NCBI GenBank assembly: GCA_000828075.3
Contig: JXCB02000048.1
Span: forward strand, 228,258-263,526
DNA length: 35,269 nucleotides
Origin: Tolypothrix campylonemoides VB511288
GTDB lineage: Bacteria > Cyanobacteriota > Cyanobacteriia > Cyanobacteriales > Nostocaceae
Direction: 5' to 3'
Shown piece after piece: positions 15,481 to 24,629 of this stretch. Each line of letters starts with the position of its first letter. The stretch's first letter is position 1. Under the pieces are notes generated by a model. That model was not told where the DNA came from, did not search any database, and saw only the letters and a list, made by a program, of their open reading frames with translations. The position numbers and the translations under genes are program-made.

Positions 15481-18400
15481 ATGGATGAAAATGCTCTCAG
15501 CCAAAAAGCCGATCTATTCCTCATGCAAGGAATTGAGTATTATGAAACCCATGAATTTGAAGCTGCGTTAGAATCCTGGGAACAGGTGTTGAATATTTAT
15601 CGAGAAATAGGCGATCGCTATGGAGAAGCAGCTATCCTGGGAAGTATTGGTAGTGTTTATAACTCACTTCAACAATATCACCAAGCAATTGTCTATCATC
15701 AAAATTCTTTAGCAATCAAACGCGAAATAGCTGACTTCCAAGGCGAGGCTGACTCACTGAATGCTCTGGGTAATACTTACTTTTTTCTCAAGCAATATCA
15801 GCAGGCAATTGAATCCTATCAGCATTCTTTAGAAATTGCACAACAAATTAACTACTCCCAGATAGCAGCGAAATCTCTAAGTGATATTGGTGCTGTTTAC
15901 TACAATTTAGAAGAGTATCGGCAAGCTATAGAGTATTATCAAAAGTCCCAAACCTTGCAACATAAAATTGGTGAGTTGCCAGAAGAAGCCGACTCTCTTA
16001 AGAACATTGGTGCTGCTTACTACAATTTAGGAGAGTATCACCTAGCTGTAGAGTACCACGACCAGTGTCGATTGCTGCGACAGCAAATAGGTGACTTACA
16101 AGGGGAAGCCGAATCTCTCAAAAGTATAGGTGAAGCTTACTACTTATTAAACCAATACCAACAGGCTATTGATTACTATCACCAGTCTTTGCAGTTGAAG
16201 CAGACAATAGCCGATCGCGCTGGGGAAATAGAGTGTTTGGATCATCTAGGTGCTGGCAACTATCGTCTCGGTAAATACCAACAGGCTATTGATTACTATC
16301 ACCAGTCACTACAATTGAAGCAAACCATGGGTGATCGCCTTGGAGAAGCTGACTCCCTAAGAAGTTTGGGAAATGTATATAGTGTCTTGGGACAATACCA
16401 CCAGTCTATCGAGTATTGCCAGAAGTCGTTAACGCTTGCACATGAAATCGGCAACTTACAATTACAAGCTTATGCTTTAGGAGAACTAGGTAATCTTCAC
16501 TACCTGCTAGGGGAATATCAGCAGGCTATTAACTACCATCAACAATCTTTGGATATTAAACGCAAAATAGCCACTTTGCCTAATAGCGATCGCTTTACGA
16601 ACCACCGTGGAGAAGCAAGTTCTTTAACGGGTTTAGGCAATGCTTACTGCGCTTTAAGTCAGTATGAGCGAGCCATTGAGTATCATCAACAGGCATTCTT
16701 CATCCATCGAGAAATTGGTAATTTGGAAGGTGAGATGGTTTGCTTGGGAAACTTGGGAAACGTTTTTAACCTTCAAGGAAAATACGAACAAGCCGTTGAT
16801 TCTTATCAAGAATCTCTATCAGTCGCACAAAAAATCGGCAACCGCCACAGCCAAGCTCAAGTGCTATTAAATTGTGGCAATGCTTACTTTTACTTGGGAC
16901 AATATTTCCAGGCTCTCGAATACTATCAACAGTCCTTAGACATTGCCCAACAAACTAGTAATTTGGCAGGGGAAGTGACTGCTTTGGGCAACTTAGGCAA
17001 TACATACGAAGCTTTAGGAAAGTATCAAAAAGCACTTGATTATATCCAGCAATCATTGCCCATTAAGGAAAGAATTGGGGATAAGAGAGGTTTAGCTGAA
17101 TCACTTGGGAATTTGGGTGCTATATACAAAGTGCTGAGGCAATACCAGAAAGCTATTGATTACCATCAGCAGTCATTAGCTATTAAACGGGAAATAGGCG
17201 ACAAGGCAGGCGTTGCAAATTCATTAGGTAACCTAGCTGGTATCTACAACTCTTTGAAGCAATTTCCCCAAGCTTTTGATTGTTATCAGCAAGCACTGGA
17301 CATCACGCGGGAAATAGACGACAAGGCAGGAGTTGCTGCTTACCTTGGCGGGTTAGGTAGCCTTTTTTCTTCCCAAGGACAATATCAACAAGCGATTGAT
17401 TATCTTCAGCAGTCTTTAAAGATTAAACAAGTTATTGGCGATCGCAGAGGAGAAGCGAAAGCTCTTGGTAATCTGGGCAACTTTTACCAAGCCACAGGTG
17501 AATTCCAATTGGCTATTGATTATTATCAAAGGCAGTTGCAGCTTGTTCAAGAGATTGGCGAACGAGAACAGGAGGGAAATGCTCTCAATAATCTTGGCGC
17601 AACTCTACTTCAAACCAATAATCTTACAGCTGCAGAAAGCATACTTTATCAAGGGATCGAGGTTTGGGAGTCACTGCGTTTTGGATTAGAAGATGTTGAT
17701 AAAGTCTCGATTTTTGATGGGCAAGCTCTCACCTACCGCACCCTGCAAGAAGTCTTGGTCGCTCAAAATAAAATTGAAGATGCTTTAGTCATTTCCGAGC
17801 GAGGTCGTGCTAGAGCGTTTGTAGAGTTACTGACTGAACGGTTATCTCTCCAAATGGTGACTCAATTAACTCAGTCGCCACCTACGCTGTCAGAAATTAA
17901 ACAAATCGCTCAACAACAAGATTCTACCATTGTGGAATATTCGATTGTGGATTCTGGCAATCTCTTACTCGTTTGGGTTGTCAAGTCAACGGGTGAAATT
18001 GCCTGTCGCTTGGTCAATCTCCAACTTTTTTACCAGCAACACAACATTTCTTTAGAAAACCTTGTCGCCTCAAGCCGTGAAGTTATCGGTGCAAGGGGGC
18101 GCGATACCAGTAGGGATGAGAATATCGAGACTGAAGAGCGTGACGCGGTGAGACTAAAATCAAAAGACGTTACAGATACAAATTACAAACAACGCCTACA
18201 GCAACTGTATCAAATTCTGATTCAGCCGATTTCTGACCTTCTACCAACAGATGATTTTGCTCGTGTCATTTTTATTCCTCAATCGTATCTATTTTTGGTA
18301 CCATTCCCAGCTTTATGCGCTCCCTATGAAAACTACCTGATTGAAAAATACACCATTCTCACTGCTCCTTCAATTCAGGTACTAGGAATTACCAGAAAAG

Positions 18401-19083
18401 TTGCTTTCACAAGGCACGAACAGCAACAACTAAACCCTTCTGAATTTACTAAGCACGCTTTGGTGGTAGGAAATCCCAGCATGCCCAAAATTGTACTAGA
18501 AGTCGGACAGCCACCTCAACAACTCAATCAGCTGCCAGGAGCACAACGGGAAGCAATTGCTATTTCCTCGCTTCTGCAAGTCGAACCAATCACTGGCGAG
18601 CAAGCGACCAAAACTTGGATTGTGCAACAAATGCCAAATGCCAAGATAATTCATTTAGCCACTCACGGGTTACTGGATGAACGCAAAGGGATGGGTGTTC
18701 CTGGAGCGATCGCGTTGGCACCTTCTGAAAACGATGATGGAGTTTTGGTTGCAGAAGAAATCCTCAACCTCAAGCTGAATGCGGAACTGGTAGTGTTAAG
18801 TGCTTGTAACACAGGCAGAGGAAACTTGACAGGGGATGGTGTTATTGGGCTGTCTCGCTGTTTTATTGTTGCAGGTGTGCCTAGTATCGTTGTTTCTTTG
18901 TGGGCAGTGCCAGATGCTCCCACAGTGTGGTTAATGACAGAATTTTATCAAAATTTGCAGTGCGGTTTAGATAAAGCTCAAGCTTTGCGTCAAGCAATGC
19001 TAGAGACAAAGAAGCAAAACCCTAACCCAAAAGCTTGGGCTGGGTTTACATTAATAGGTGAGGTTGAATCTTTATGGAGTTGA
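15481..19083 (+). CDS. TPR-CHAT protein 1
   Basis: About 1,200 residues. Residues ~5-760 are a long array of 40-residue tetratricopeptide repeats (consensus GNLYYxLGxYQQAIDYYQQSLxIKREIGD), giving a superhelical binding scaffold. The C-terminal ~350 residues are a CHAT domain, a caspase-clan protease fold. The catalytic His is in IIHLATHGLLDE and the Cys in LVVLSACNTGRGNLTGDGVIGLSR, followed by the typical VSLWAVPDAPT block. The fold is the same as in the TPR-CHAT partner of the type III-E CRISPR effector, but no CRISPR genes are present here. ATG 15481 is preferred to the TTG at 15472 because it has a GAAAG at suitable distance. Its stop overlaps the next start by 10 bp, so both are probably made from one mRNA. 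Confidence 0.9.
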   Translation: MDENALSQKADLFLMQGIEYYETHEFEAALESWEQVLNIYREIGDRYGEAAILGSIGSVYNSLQQYHQAIVYHQNSLAIKREIADFQGEADSLNALGNTYFFLKQYQQAIESYQHSLEIAQQINYSQIAAKSLSDIGAVYYNLEEYRQAIEYYQKSQTLQHKIGELPEEADSLKNIGAAYYNLGEYHLAVEYHDQCRLLRQQIGDLQGEAESLKSIGEAYYLLNQYQQAIDYYHQSLQLKQTIADRAGEIECLDHLGAGNYRLGKYQQAIDYYHQSLQLKQTMGDRLGEADSLRSLGNVYSVLGQYHQSIEYCQKSLTLAHEIGNLQLQAYALGELGNLHYLLGEYQQAINYHQQSLDIKRKIATLPNSDRFTNHRGEASSLTGLGNAYCALSQYERAIEYHQQAFFIHREIGNLEGEMVCLGNLGNVFNLQGKYEQAVDSYQESLSVAQKIGNRHSQAQVLLNCGNAYFYLGQYFQALEYYQQSLDIAQQTSNLAGEVTALGNLGNTYEALGKYQKALDYIQQSLPIKERIGDKRGLAESLGNLGAIYKVLRQYQKAIDYHQQSLAIKREIGDKAGVANSLGNLAGIYNSLKQFPQAFDCYQQALDITREIDDKAGVAAYLGGLGSLFSSQGQYQQAIDYLQQSLKIKQVIGDRRGEAKALGNLGNFYQATGEFQLAIDYYQRQLQLVQEIGEREQEGNALNNLGATLLQTNNLTAAESILYQGIEVWESLRFGLEDVDKVSIFDGQALTYRTLQEVLVAQNKIEDALVISERGRARAFVELLTERLSLQMVTQLTQSPPTLSEIKQIAQQQDSTIVEYSIVDSGNLLLVWVVKSTGEIACRLVNLQLFYQQHNISLENLVASSREVIGARGRDTSRDENIETEERDAVRLKSKDVTDTNYKQRLQQLYQILIQPISDLLPTDDFARVIFIPQSYLFLVPFPALCAPYENYLIEKYTILTAPSIQVLGITRKVAFTRHEQQQLNPSEFTKHALVVGNPSMPKIVLEVGQPPQQLNQLPGAQREAIAISSLLQVEPITGEQATKTWIVQQMPNAKIIHLATHGLLDERKGMGVPGAIALAPSENDDGVLVAEEILNLKLNAELVVLSACNTGRGNLTGDGVIGLSRCFIVAGVPSIVVSLWAVPDAPTVWLMTEFYQNLQCGLDKAQALRQAMLETKKQNPNPKAWAGFTLIGEVESLWS

Positions 19084-21824
19084 AAGATGTGCAAACCACT
19101 AAAGCTGAAGCCGATCAACTGCTCCAGCAAGGTATTGAGCAGTATAATAGTGGTCAATCATCAGCTGCCATACAGTGTTGGCAACAAGCACTAACAATCT
19201 ATCGAGAGATTGAGGAGTATCAGGGAGAAGCTGATGCTCTAGAAACTCTGGCAGATGTATATTACGACCTTAAAAATTATGTCAATGCTATTGAGTTCTA
19301 TCAGCAGTATTTAGCCTTGGCGCGAGAACTTGGAGACAAACACAAGCAACAAGTAGCTTGGGATAGCCTGGGTAATGCTTATTACAGCCTGGAAGAAAAT
19401 ACGCAAGCAATCGAGTCTTTCCAGCAGAGTTTGATGATTATCCAGAATCTTCAAAATCCTAAAGAGGAAGTCAAAACTCTCAACAAACTGGGACTGGCTT
19501 ATGCAGCTCTCAAAAGGTACTCTGAAGCAATTGATTATTATCAGCAAGGTTTAGTTATTGCAGGGGAATTTCAATACCGCCAGGAAGAAGGGTGGTTACT
19601 CGACGGTTTGGGCGAAGCTTGCTGTGGTCTCAATAATTATAGCCAAGCGATTGAGTGCTACCAACAAAGTTTAGCGATCGCCCAGGAAATAAAAAACCGC
19701 CAAGATGAAGCATGGGTACTGGAAAATTTAGGTCAAGCATACAATTTCTCAGACAACTATGTTCAGGCGATTGAATCCTATCAACAGTGTTTGGCAATTG
19801 TCGAAGAACTTCAAGCTTCTTCCCCACAACAAAGACATCTGCATCGAATGCAGGGAAATGTTTTGTGCCAACTTGGAATGGTTTACGATTTAATCGGCGA
19901 ACATACCGCCACAGTTGAGTGTTATTTGCAGAGTTTAGTTATTGCCCAGGAACTCCAAGATTTAGAGATGGAAGGGCAATCTCTAAAATTATTGGGTGAT
20001 GCTTATAACATAGGACTCTATGACGAAGCTATCGAACACCAACAGAGGTTTTTAGCGATCGCACATAAACTCCATAACAGAGAGTGGGAGGGGGAAGCTT
20101 TAGCAAGTTTGGGAGTTACTTACTATTTTAAGGCAAATTACACCCAAGCCATTGAGTTTTCTCAACAAAGTTTGATAATTGCAAAGGAATTCCACAACTA
20201 TAGATTAGAGAGAAAGGCTCTAACAACTTTGGGCAATACTTACGATGACTTACAAAACCATGAACAAGCAATTGAATATTACCAGCAGGCTTTAGCATTG
20301 ACACGAATGCTGCGAGAATTGGTCTCAGAGGCAGGATTATTGAATAATTTGGGTATGTCTTTCTTTCGTTCTGGCGATTTGGAGAGAGCAGAACAAGTCT
20401 TACGAACTGGGATAACAATTTGGGATTCTATTCGAGCACAATTAGGCGATCGCGATACTTATAAAGTATCCATATTTGATACTCAAGCTAAAACCTATCG
20501 CAGTTTGCAAGAAGTTTTGATTGCTCAAGGAAAAACTAACACTGCTTTGGAAGTTGCTGAGCAAGGTCGTACACGTGCGCTAGTTGATTTCCTAACTAAC
20601 CGATTTTTGCCTGAAACAGTTTCTCAAGCCTCCTCCAATTTTTTGACAATTGAACAAATAAAACAAATTGCCATAGCCCAAAAATCAACATTGGTTGAAT
20701 ACTCATTTATCTATCACAGTCTTAAAGGGAAAGAGCAGCCAAAATACCGAAGCTCTGCACTGTTAATTTGGGTGATTCAACCTACAGGAGATGTAACATT
20801 TAGATCGGTAGACATAACATTTTTGAAGCGACAAAATACTCCTCTAAGTGAACTGGTAGAAATCACTCGTGACTCCATTGGGGTGAGGGGACGAGATGCA
20901 ATCAGAGTGACCAAAAATGAACCTCGAACAACAACTAACCAAAGACTACAGCAACTTTACCAAATTCTCATTGAACCAATCGTAGACCTTTTACCAACAG
21001 AACCTGATACCCATGTAATTTTTATACCTCAAAGTTCCTTGTTTCTGATTCCCTTTTCAGCCCTTTGCGACTCCGCGAATAAGTATTTAATAGAAAAGTA
21101 CACCATTCGTATAGTCCCCTCCATTCAGGTGCTTTCCATTACCCAAAAGCTTTCAGGTTTATTTGCTCAACAAAAAGAAAATTTTACGCAAGATTTAGCT
21201 CTAGGAAATGCATTGGTTGTAGGAAATCCAATTATGCCAAAAATTTCCTTAAAAATTGGACAGCCACCTCAATCGCTAAGACCTTTACCCGGTGCTGAAC
21301 GAGAAGCAAAAGCTATTGCTCCTCTCCTAAATACTCAGCCTATTATAGGTGAAGATGCAACCAAAGTTGCCGTTTTGCATAAGATGCTGAAAGCGCAAAT
21401 TATTCACCTAGCAACGCATGGATTACTAGATGATTTTCATGAAATAGGCACACCTGGTGCGATCGCGTTATCTCCATCAGGGGAAGATGATGGGCTGCTC
21501 ACAGCAGGAGAAATCTTGAAGCTGCAACTCAATGCAGAACTGGTAGTTTTAAGTGCTTGTGACACAGGTCGAGGTCGCTTGACTGGTGACGGTGTTATAG
21601 GTTTGTCTCGCTCCCTAATTTTAGCAGGAGTGCCTAGCATGATTGTATCGTTATGGGCAGTGCCGGATGCTCCAACTGCGGAATTAATGACAGAGTTTTA
21701 TCAAAATCTGGAGCGAGGTTTTGATAAAGCTTCTGCCTTGCGTCAGGCAATGTTAACTACAATGAAACAACATCCAAATAATCCGAAAAACTGGGCTGCA
21801 TTTAGCCTAATTGGGGAAGCATAA
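19074..21824 (+). CDS. TPR-CHAT protein 2
   Basis: A 916-residue paralogue of the upstream protein with fewer repeats. Residues ~10-430 are tetratricopeptide repeats, more divergent than in protein 1, and residues ~560-916 are the CHAT domain. Catalytic His is in IIHLATHGLLDDF and Cys in LVVLSACDTGRGRLTGDGVIG. The ATG at 19074 lies inside the end of the preceding gene (ATGGAGTTGA overlap), which implies coupled translation and a near-fixed ratio. Differing repeat arrays on the same protease type suggest different targets or activating partners. No signal peptide or membrane span is visible, so both are probably cytoplasmic. Confidence 0.9.
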   Translation: MELKDVQTTKAEADQLLQQGIEQYNSGQSSAAIQCWQQALTIYREIEEYQGEADALETLADVYYDLKNYVNAIEFYQQYLALARELGDKHKQQVAWDSLGNAYYSLEENTQAIESFQQSLMIIQNLQNPKEEVKTLNKLGLAYAALKRYSEAIDYYQQGLVIAGEFQYRQEEGWLLDGLGEACCGLNNYSQAIECYQQSLAIAQEIKNRQDEAWVLENLGQAYNFSDNYVQAIESYQQCLAIVEELQASSPQQRHLHRMQGNVLCQLGMVYDLIGEHTATVECYLQSLVIAQELQDLEMEGQSLKLLGDAYNIGLYDEAIEHQQRFLAIAHKLHNREWEGEALASLGVTYYFKANYTQAIEFSQQSLIIAKEFHNYRLERKALTTLGNTYDDLQNHEQAIEYYQQALALTRMLRELVSEAGLLNNLGMSFFRSGDLERAEQVLRTGITIWDSIRAQLGDRDTYKVSIFDTQAKTYRSLQEVLIAQGKTNTALEVAEQGRTRALVDFLTNRFLPETVSQASSNFLTIEQIKQIAIAQKSTLVEYSFIYHSLKGKEQPKYRSSALLIWVIQPTGDVTFRSVDITFLKRQNTPLSELVEITRDSIGVRGRDAIRVTKNEPRTTTNQRLQQLYQILIEPIVDLLPTEPDTHVIFIPQSSLFLIPFSALCDSANKYLIEKYTIRIVPSIQVLSITQKLSGLFAQQKENFTQDLALGNALVVGNPIMPKISLKIGQPPQSLRPLPGAEREAKAIAPLLNTQPIIGEDATKVAVLHKMLKAQIIHLATHGLLDDFHEIGTPGAIALSPSGEDDGLLTAGEILKLQLNAELVVLSACDTGRGRLTGDGVIGLSRSLILAGVPSMIVSLWAVPDAPTAELMTEFYQNLERGFDKASALRQAMLTTMKQHPNNPKNWAAFSLIGEA

Positions 21825-22465
21825 TACCCTAGTAATTTTATTCTCTCAGTAATTCTAATTGGAGCAGCTTCGGGTGGTTTATAATTCCAAATCTTTGCCA
21901 GAGCCTTGTTATTCCCTTTGGGAGCTGCCCTGGGCAAATCTCGCATTACACTCATGTGATCGCAGTCATAAGACAACTGTAGTGCTATATACTGCATCCG
22001 AGGGCGTGCAGTGTCAAAACTATTTTCAATAAAATAAAGTTATTGAGAAAGTAGGGAATGTAAAAATGACCCTACTAAACATACCTTGTTTCAAAACTGG
22101 GACTTCACCGTAGGGCAATTCCTTTAGGCAGAGGGTGCGACCGAGCGCAAATCCAGCTACAGAGTGGGTTCTGGGTGAAGTTCAGTCATGTTTACCCAAG
22201 TCATGATATCTAGGAATAAGGTAGGAAAATACTCCGAGTATAGTACGGCTTAACTTTTACCTTACTCTTCCCCTGTTGAATGATATTTCAACTAAAATAA
22301 TAAACTGAAATATACATTTAGTTGTTAATTACCTTATTTTTGGAGAGTGGAGTAATAACTGAGTAAGAGTTGGATAAGAGTAGGGTATGGCACAACTCTC
22401 ATCAGTAGGTTATTGTAGTGTTAATTACAAATAAATTGCTGAGAATCCCCATTTTATTAAGATTT
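21825..22465. other. Intergenic region, one structured segment
   Basis: About 640 bp without a convincing gene. A minus-strand frame from 21997 (MQYIALQLSYDCDHMSVM, then KIWNYKPPEAAPIRITE) reads like coding sequence for ~55 residues but runs into the TPR-CHAT gene and matches nothing I know. A segment closed by a 12-bp interrupted stem is listed at 22096-22186. The last 200 bp are AT-rich and probably hold the promoter of the next gene. Confidence 0.4.
22096..22186 (+). ncRNA. Candidate structured RNA
   Basis: ACTGGGACTTCACC (22096-22109) can pair with GGTGAAGTTCAGT (22174-22186), giving an 8-bp perfect stem extended by 4 bp across a small bulge. The interior is GC-richer than its surroundings. 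It could be a small regulatory or plasmid-control RNA. No known family was recognised and the strand is assumed. Confidence 0.3.
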
Positions 22466-23008
22466 ATGCCAAGAAAGAAAGATTTAGAGTCATCGGTGAT
22501 GCTGACGGTGATAAGGAAAAAGTCAACACTTGAAGGTAAGGTGCTGGAGTATATCAAGGAGAGTGAAGAGGGAGGGAGCGATTTGGCAATGGCAGCTATC
22601 ATGCCGCGATATAAACCGTATTACTTACGTAAAGCTGGCGTGCGGGGAGAAGAACTACACTCCTGCGTTTTGGATGCGATCGCGGATTTAGAAGCCGAGA
22701 TAGTCAAGTTAAAACGGGCATTTGGAATGGAGGGACTTGCCCAAGTAGTGCTAGTTCAACCTTATAATGGAGTTCCTTCAATGAGTGCAACTCTTACAAC
22801 TGCTAACTTGGTTCCTCCAAAAGAGTCTTTTTTTGGTTTGAGTGAACCTGCTTCCGTTGAATCTGCTGCAGCAACTGAAGTGTCGGTGTCAGCAGACTTG
22901 GATGAAGGGGAAGCTTCAGACGATGATGACGATTTTTTTGATGACGATGAGGATGACCTAATTGCCAAAGCAGATATAGAAGTTGATGCGGGGTTTCGTT
23001 TAGAATGA
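22466..23008 (+). CDS. Hypothetical plasmid protein with acidic tail
   Basis: 180 residues from ATG 22466 (an upstream GTG at 22418 would add 16). Residues ~1-110 are basic and helical (STLEGKVLEYIKESEEGG, YKPYYLRKAGVRGEELHSCVLDAIADLEAEIVKLKRAFG), plausibly a DNA-binding or oligomerising domain. A Ser/Ala-rich linker follows, then a strongly acidic segment DEGEASDDDDDFFDDDEDD near the C-terminus. The 3' end faces the parR-like gene with 21 bp between. I do not recognise the family. Position in the segregation cluster and the DNA-mimic-like tail make a role in partition or replication control possible, but this is inference only. Confidence 0.6.
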   Translation: MPRKKDLESSVMLTVIRKKSTLEGKVLEYIKESEEGGSDLAMAAIMPRYKPYYLRKAGVRGEELHSCVLDAIADLEAEIVKLKRAFGMEGLAQVVLVQPYNGVPSMSATLTTANLVPPKESFFGLSEPASVESAAATEVSVSADLDEGEASDDDDDFFDDDEDDLIAKADIEVDAGFRLE

Positions 23009-23029
23009 GAAAACTCTGTCTAAACTCAT

Positions 23030-23350
23030 TCACAATTCCCAATCCAGCGTAAAAGTTTCCTCACCATCTTCTGATTCAACTTGGGGGTCATTTGAGGTAT
23101 AAGTTGAATCATCAACAGTGGGCTGATTTTGTTGTATGGGGGTTGTATGGGTGTTAACTACTGTAGACTGTACTGGTAACACACCCTGCTTAAACGCAAA
23201 GTAGCAATCAACAATAAAGTAAAGCGTCTCAAGGTAACTTTTACCTAATCGTTGCGATTCTGCAAAGATACGCTCGCGGTAACTATCTTTGATTCGGACT
23301 TTTTCTGGAGTTTTATCTTGCTGAGAAATCATGTTAAATAGGTGGTTCAC
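23030..23350 (-). CDS. parR: ParR-like adaptor (ribbon-helix-helix type)
   Basis: A 106-residue product (GTG 23350; ATG at 23335 is an alternative). Residues ~14-55 (KVRIKDSYRERIFAESQRLGKSYLETLYFIVDCYF) have the length and pattern of a ribbon-helix-helix DNA-binding unit. The rest is a polar tail ending EEFTLDWEL-like (EDGEETFTLDWEL), which suits a peptide that docks on an actin filament. It lies directly downstream of the ParM-like gene in the same direction, as expected for ParMR operons where ParR binds the centromere and caps the filament. The 23-bp gap from the parM stop holds a heptad repeat array that may be its binding site. Confidence 0.65.
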   Translation of the reverse strand: MNHLFNMISQQDKTPEKVRIKDSYRERIFAESQRLGKSYLETLYFIVDCYFAFKQGVLPVQSTVVNTHTTPIQQNQPTVDDSTYTSNDPQVESEDGEETFTLDWEL

Positions 23351-23352
23351 TG

Positions 23353-23390
23353 TTGACGGTTGACGGTTGACGGTTAACTGTTAACCGTCA
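23353..23390. repeat. Heptad repeats and palindrome at the parM-parR junction
   Basis: TTGACGG occurs three times in tandem (23353-23373) and runs into a near-perfect palindrome with 11-bp arms TGACGGTTAAC around one central base (23368-23390). The palindrome covers the end of parM, including its stop. Heptanucleotide tandem repeats are common in Nostoc-type genomes; a ParR/operator site or a transcript-stabilising hairpin is possible. Confidence 0.7.
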
Positions 23391-24324
23391 TTACAATGGT
23401 TTTAGCCATTTGCAATAGTCCATATGAATTAGCCTCTACCGGGTTGTCTAAAATTTCAAACCCGTTCTGTACAAGCAGTTTTTTAAACCCAGGAAGCAAG
23501 CAACCACCACCAATAGCCCAAATCTCATCCCCTTGGTGTTTGGCATCAAGGGCAAGATTGACAGGCTTTTTCAGATAGCTTTCATACCAATCTTTCAGAC
23601 AAGTGGTGTAGACTTCTTTGATATCAATATCACGGCTGTATTTGGTATGCCCCATTTCAAGGCAAAAGCGAATTTTCGATAAGTCCCCAAGCTTACCACC
23701 GTTGAGATGTTTCATCTTCTTGGCAATCTCACCGATGAGAACTTCCACTCCAGCAGCGTAGGGGGTATGTACTTCTCTTTTACCTTGATTGTAACGAGAA
23801 TAAAGCGTCGTACCATTCCCAAAATCTACGACAGTTAACTTTTTGGGGAGTTTTCTACCGAATAGAGCGCCCATACCCTCAGGTACGACTTTGAGAACTT
23901 CTACTTTAACATCAGATAGCTTGCCAGCGAGCATTGGTTGATATTCACCGTTAAGCACTCTTAGCAAGTCATCAGTGAGAGCCACATCATGCAAACTGAC
24001 AACTAGCTTTAAATGCCAAACTTTACGATGTGGCAAATGAGCCAATGCACCCAATAAAGTGATAAGCGCGTTGTTGATTTTATTGATATTATTATCTGTA
24101 TTACGCTCAAAGTAATACCCAGTCCGGAAAGCCGACTCACCAACAGTGTAGGCATTACCGTTAAAAACCACCCGACCGGGGACATCTTCCATTTCTTCTC
24201 GTGAGATGTAACTTGGAATTCTAACGACATCAAAACCATCGACCAACAGTTTGACGCTACCATAGCCATTATCAAAACCCGCACAGAAAATCTTTTGATT
24301 CGCGTGAATGTTCTTAGAACTCAT
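23374..24324 (-). CDS. parM: ParM/StbA-like actin-type ATPase
   Basis: About 316 residues from ATG 24324 (a TTG at 24333 would add three). Actin-fold nucleotide motifs are visible: phosphate-1 loop in AGFDNGYGSVKLLVDG, phosphate-2 loop in LTVVDFGNGTTLYSRY, and an adenosine motif in IWAIGGGCLLPGFKKLL. Length and order match plasmid ParM/StbA proteins, which polymerise to push sister plasmids apart. A ParR-like gene follows and the upstream spacer carries iteron-like repeats, so a full type II partition locus is likely. No frameshift is present. The gene is divergent from a second actin-like ATPase at 24630 and shares its upstream region. Confidence 0.8.
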   Translation of the reverse strand: MSSKNIHANQKIFCAGFDNGYGSVKLLVDGFDVVRIPSYISREEMEDVPGRVVFNGNAYTVGESAFRTGYYFERNTDNNINKINNALITLLGALAHLPHRKVWHLKLVVSLHDVALTDDLLRVLNGEYQPMLAGKLSDVKVEVLKVVPEGMGALFGRKLPKKLTVVDFGNGTTLYSRYNQGKREVHTPYAAGVEVLIGEIAKKMKHLNGGKLGDLSKIRFCLEMGHTKYSRDIDIKEVYTTCLKDWYESYLKKPVNLALDAKHQGDEIWAIGGGCLLPGFKKLLVQNGFEILDNPVEANSYGLLQMAKTIVMTVNS

Positions 24325-24629
24325 AGGGGTCAAGTGGGGTATAAAGCCTCAATAAGTTTAATATACCCCAAGAGAACCCCATATACATCCCTTGTAGGAG
24401 TTAATTTTACCGAAAAAGTTTGGAAAAATTTTTGGGGTATTTATAGCCCCTATTTATACCCCATTAAAAATTAAAATATCGTCGGTTAAAGAATCTCATA
24501 ATTCGTGATTGTAAAATTTTTTCTAAAACAGCGTAATGCTGTTGTAAAGAAGGCTTTTTTCTATACCAAGATAATACTGGCAACGGTTAAATTGTAAGCA
24601 ATAGTAGAGATTAATTTAAACCTTTATAT
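24325..24629. promoter_or_regulatory. Shared iteron region, candidate parC centromere
   Basis: This ~300-bp AT-rich spacer lies between two divergent actin-like ATPase genes. The motif TGGGGTATA or its complement recurs near 24335-24343 (+), 24362-24370 (-), 24376-24386 (-), 24433-24440 (+, imperfect) and 24455-24463 (-), with GGGGTATTTATAGCCCC forming an inverted pair. Repeated sites next to parM are the usual form of a parC centromere and operator. Which protein binds is not shown by the sequence. Confidence 0.65.

Noticed and set aside
15500-17600. 120-bp periodic similarity
   Set aside because: This is the 40-residue TPR period, fully explained by the protein repeats.
15481-21824. Craspase-type (III-E) CRISPR partner
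   Set aside because: TPR-CHAT architecture is shared, but there is no gRAMP-like effector or CRISPR array in the window.
21743-21997. Minus-strand frame of 84 residues
   Set aside because: Part of it looks coding, but it overlaps the intact TPR-CHAT gene, has no recognised motif and no clear start signal. Kept only as a remark in the gap entry.
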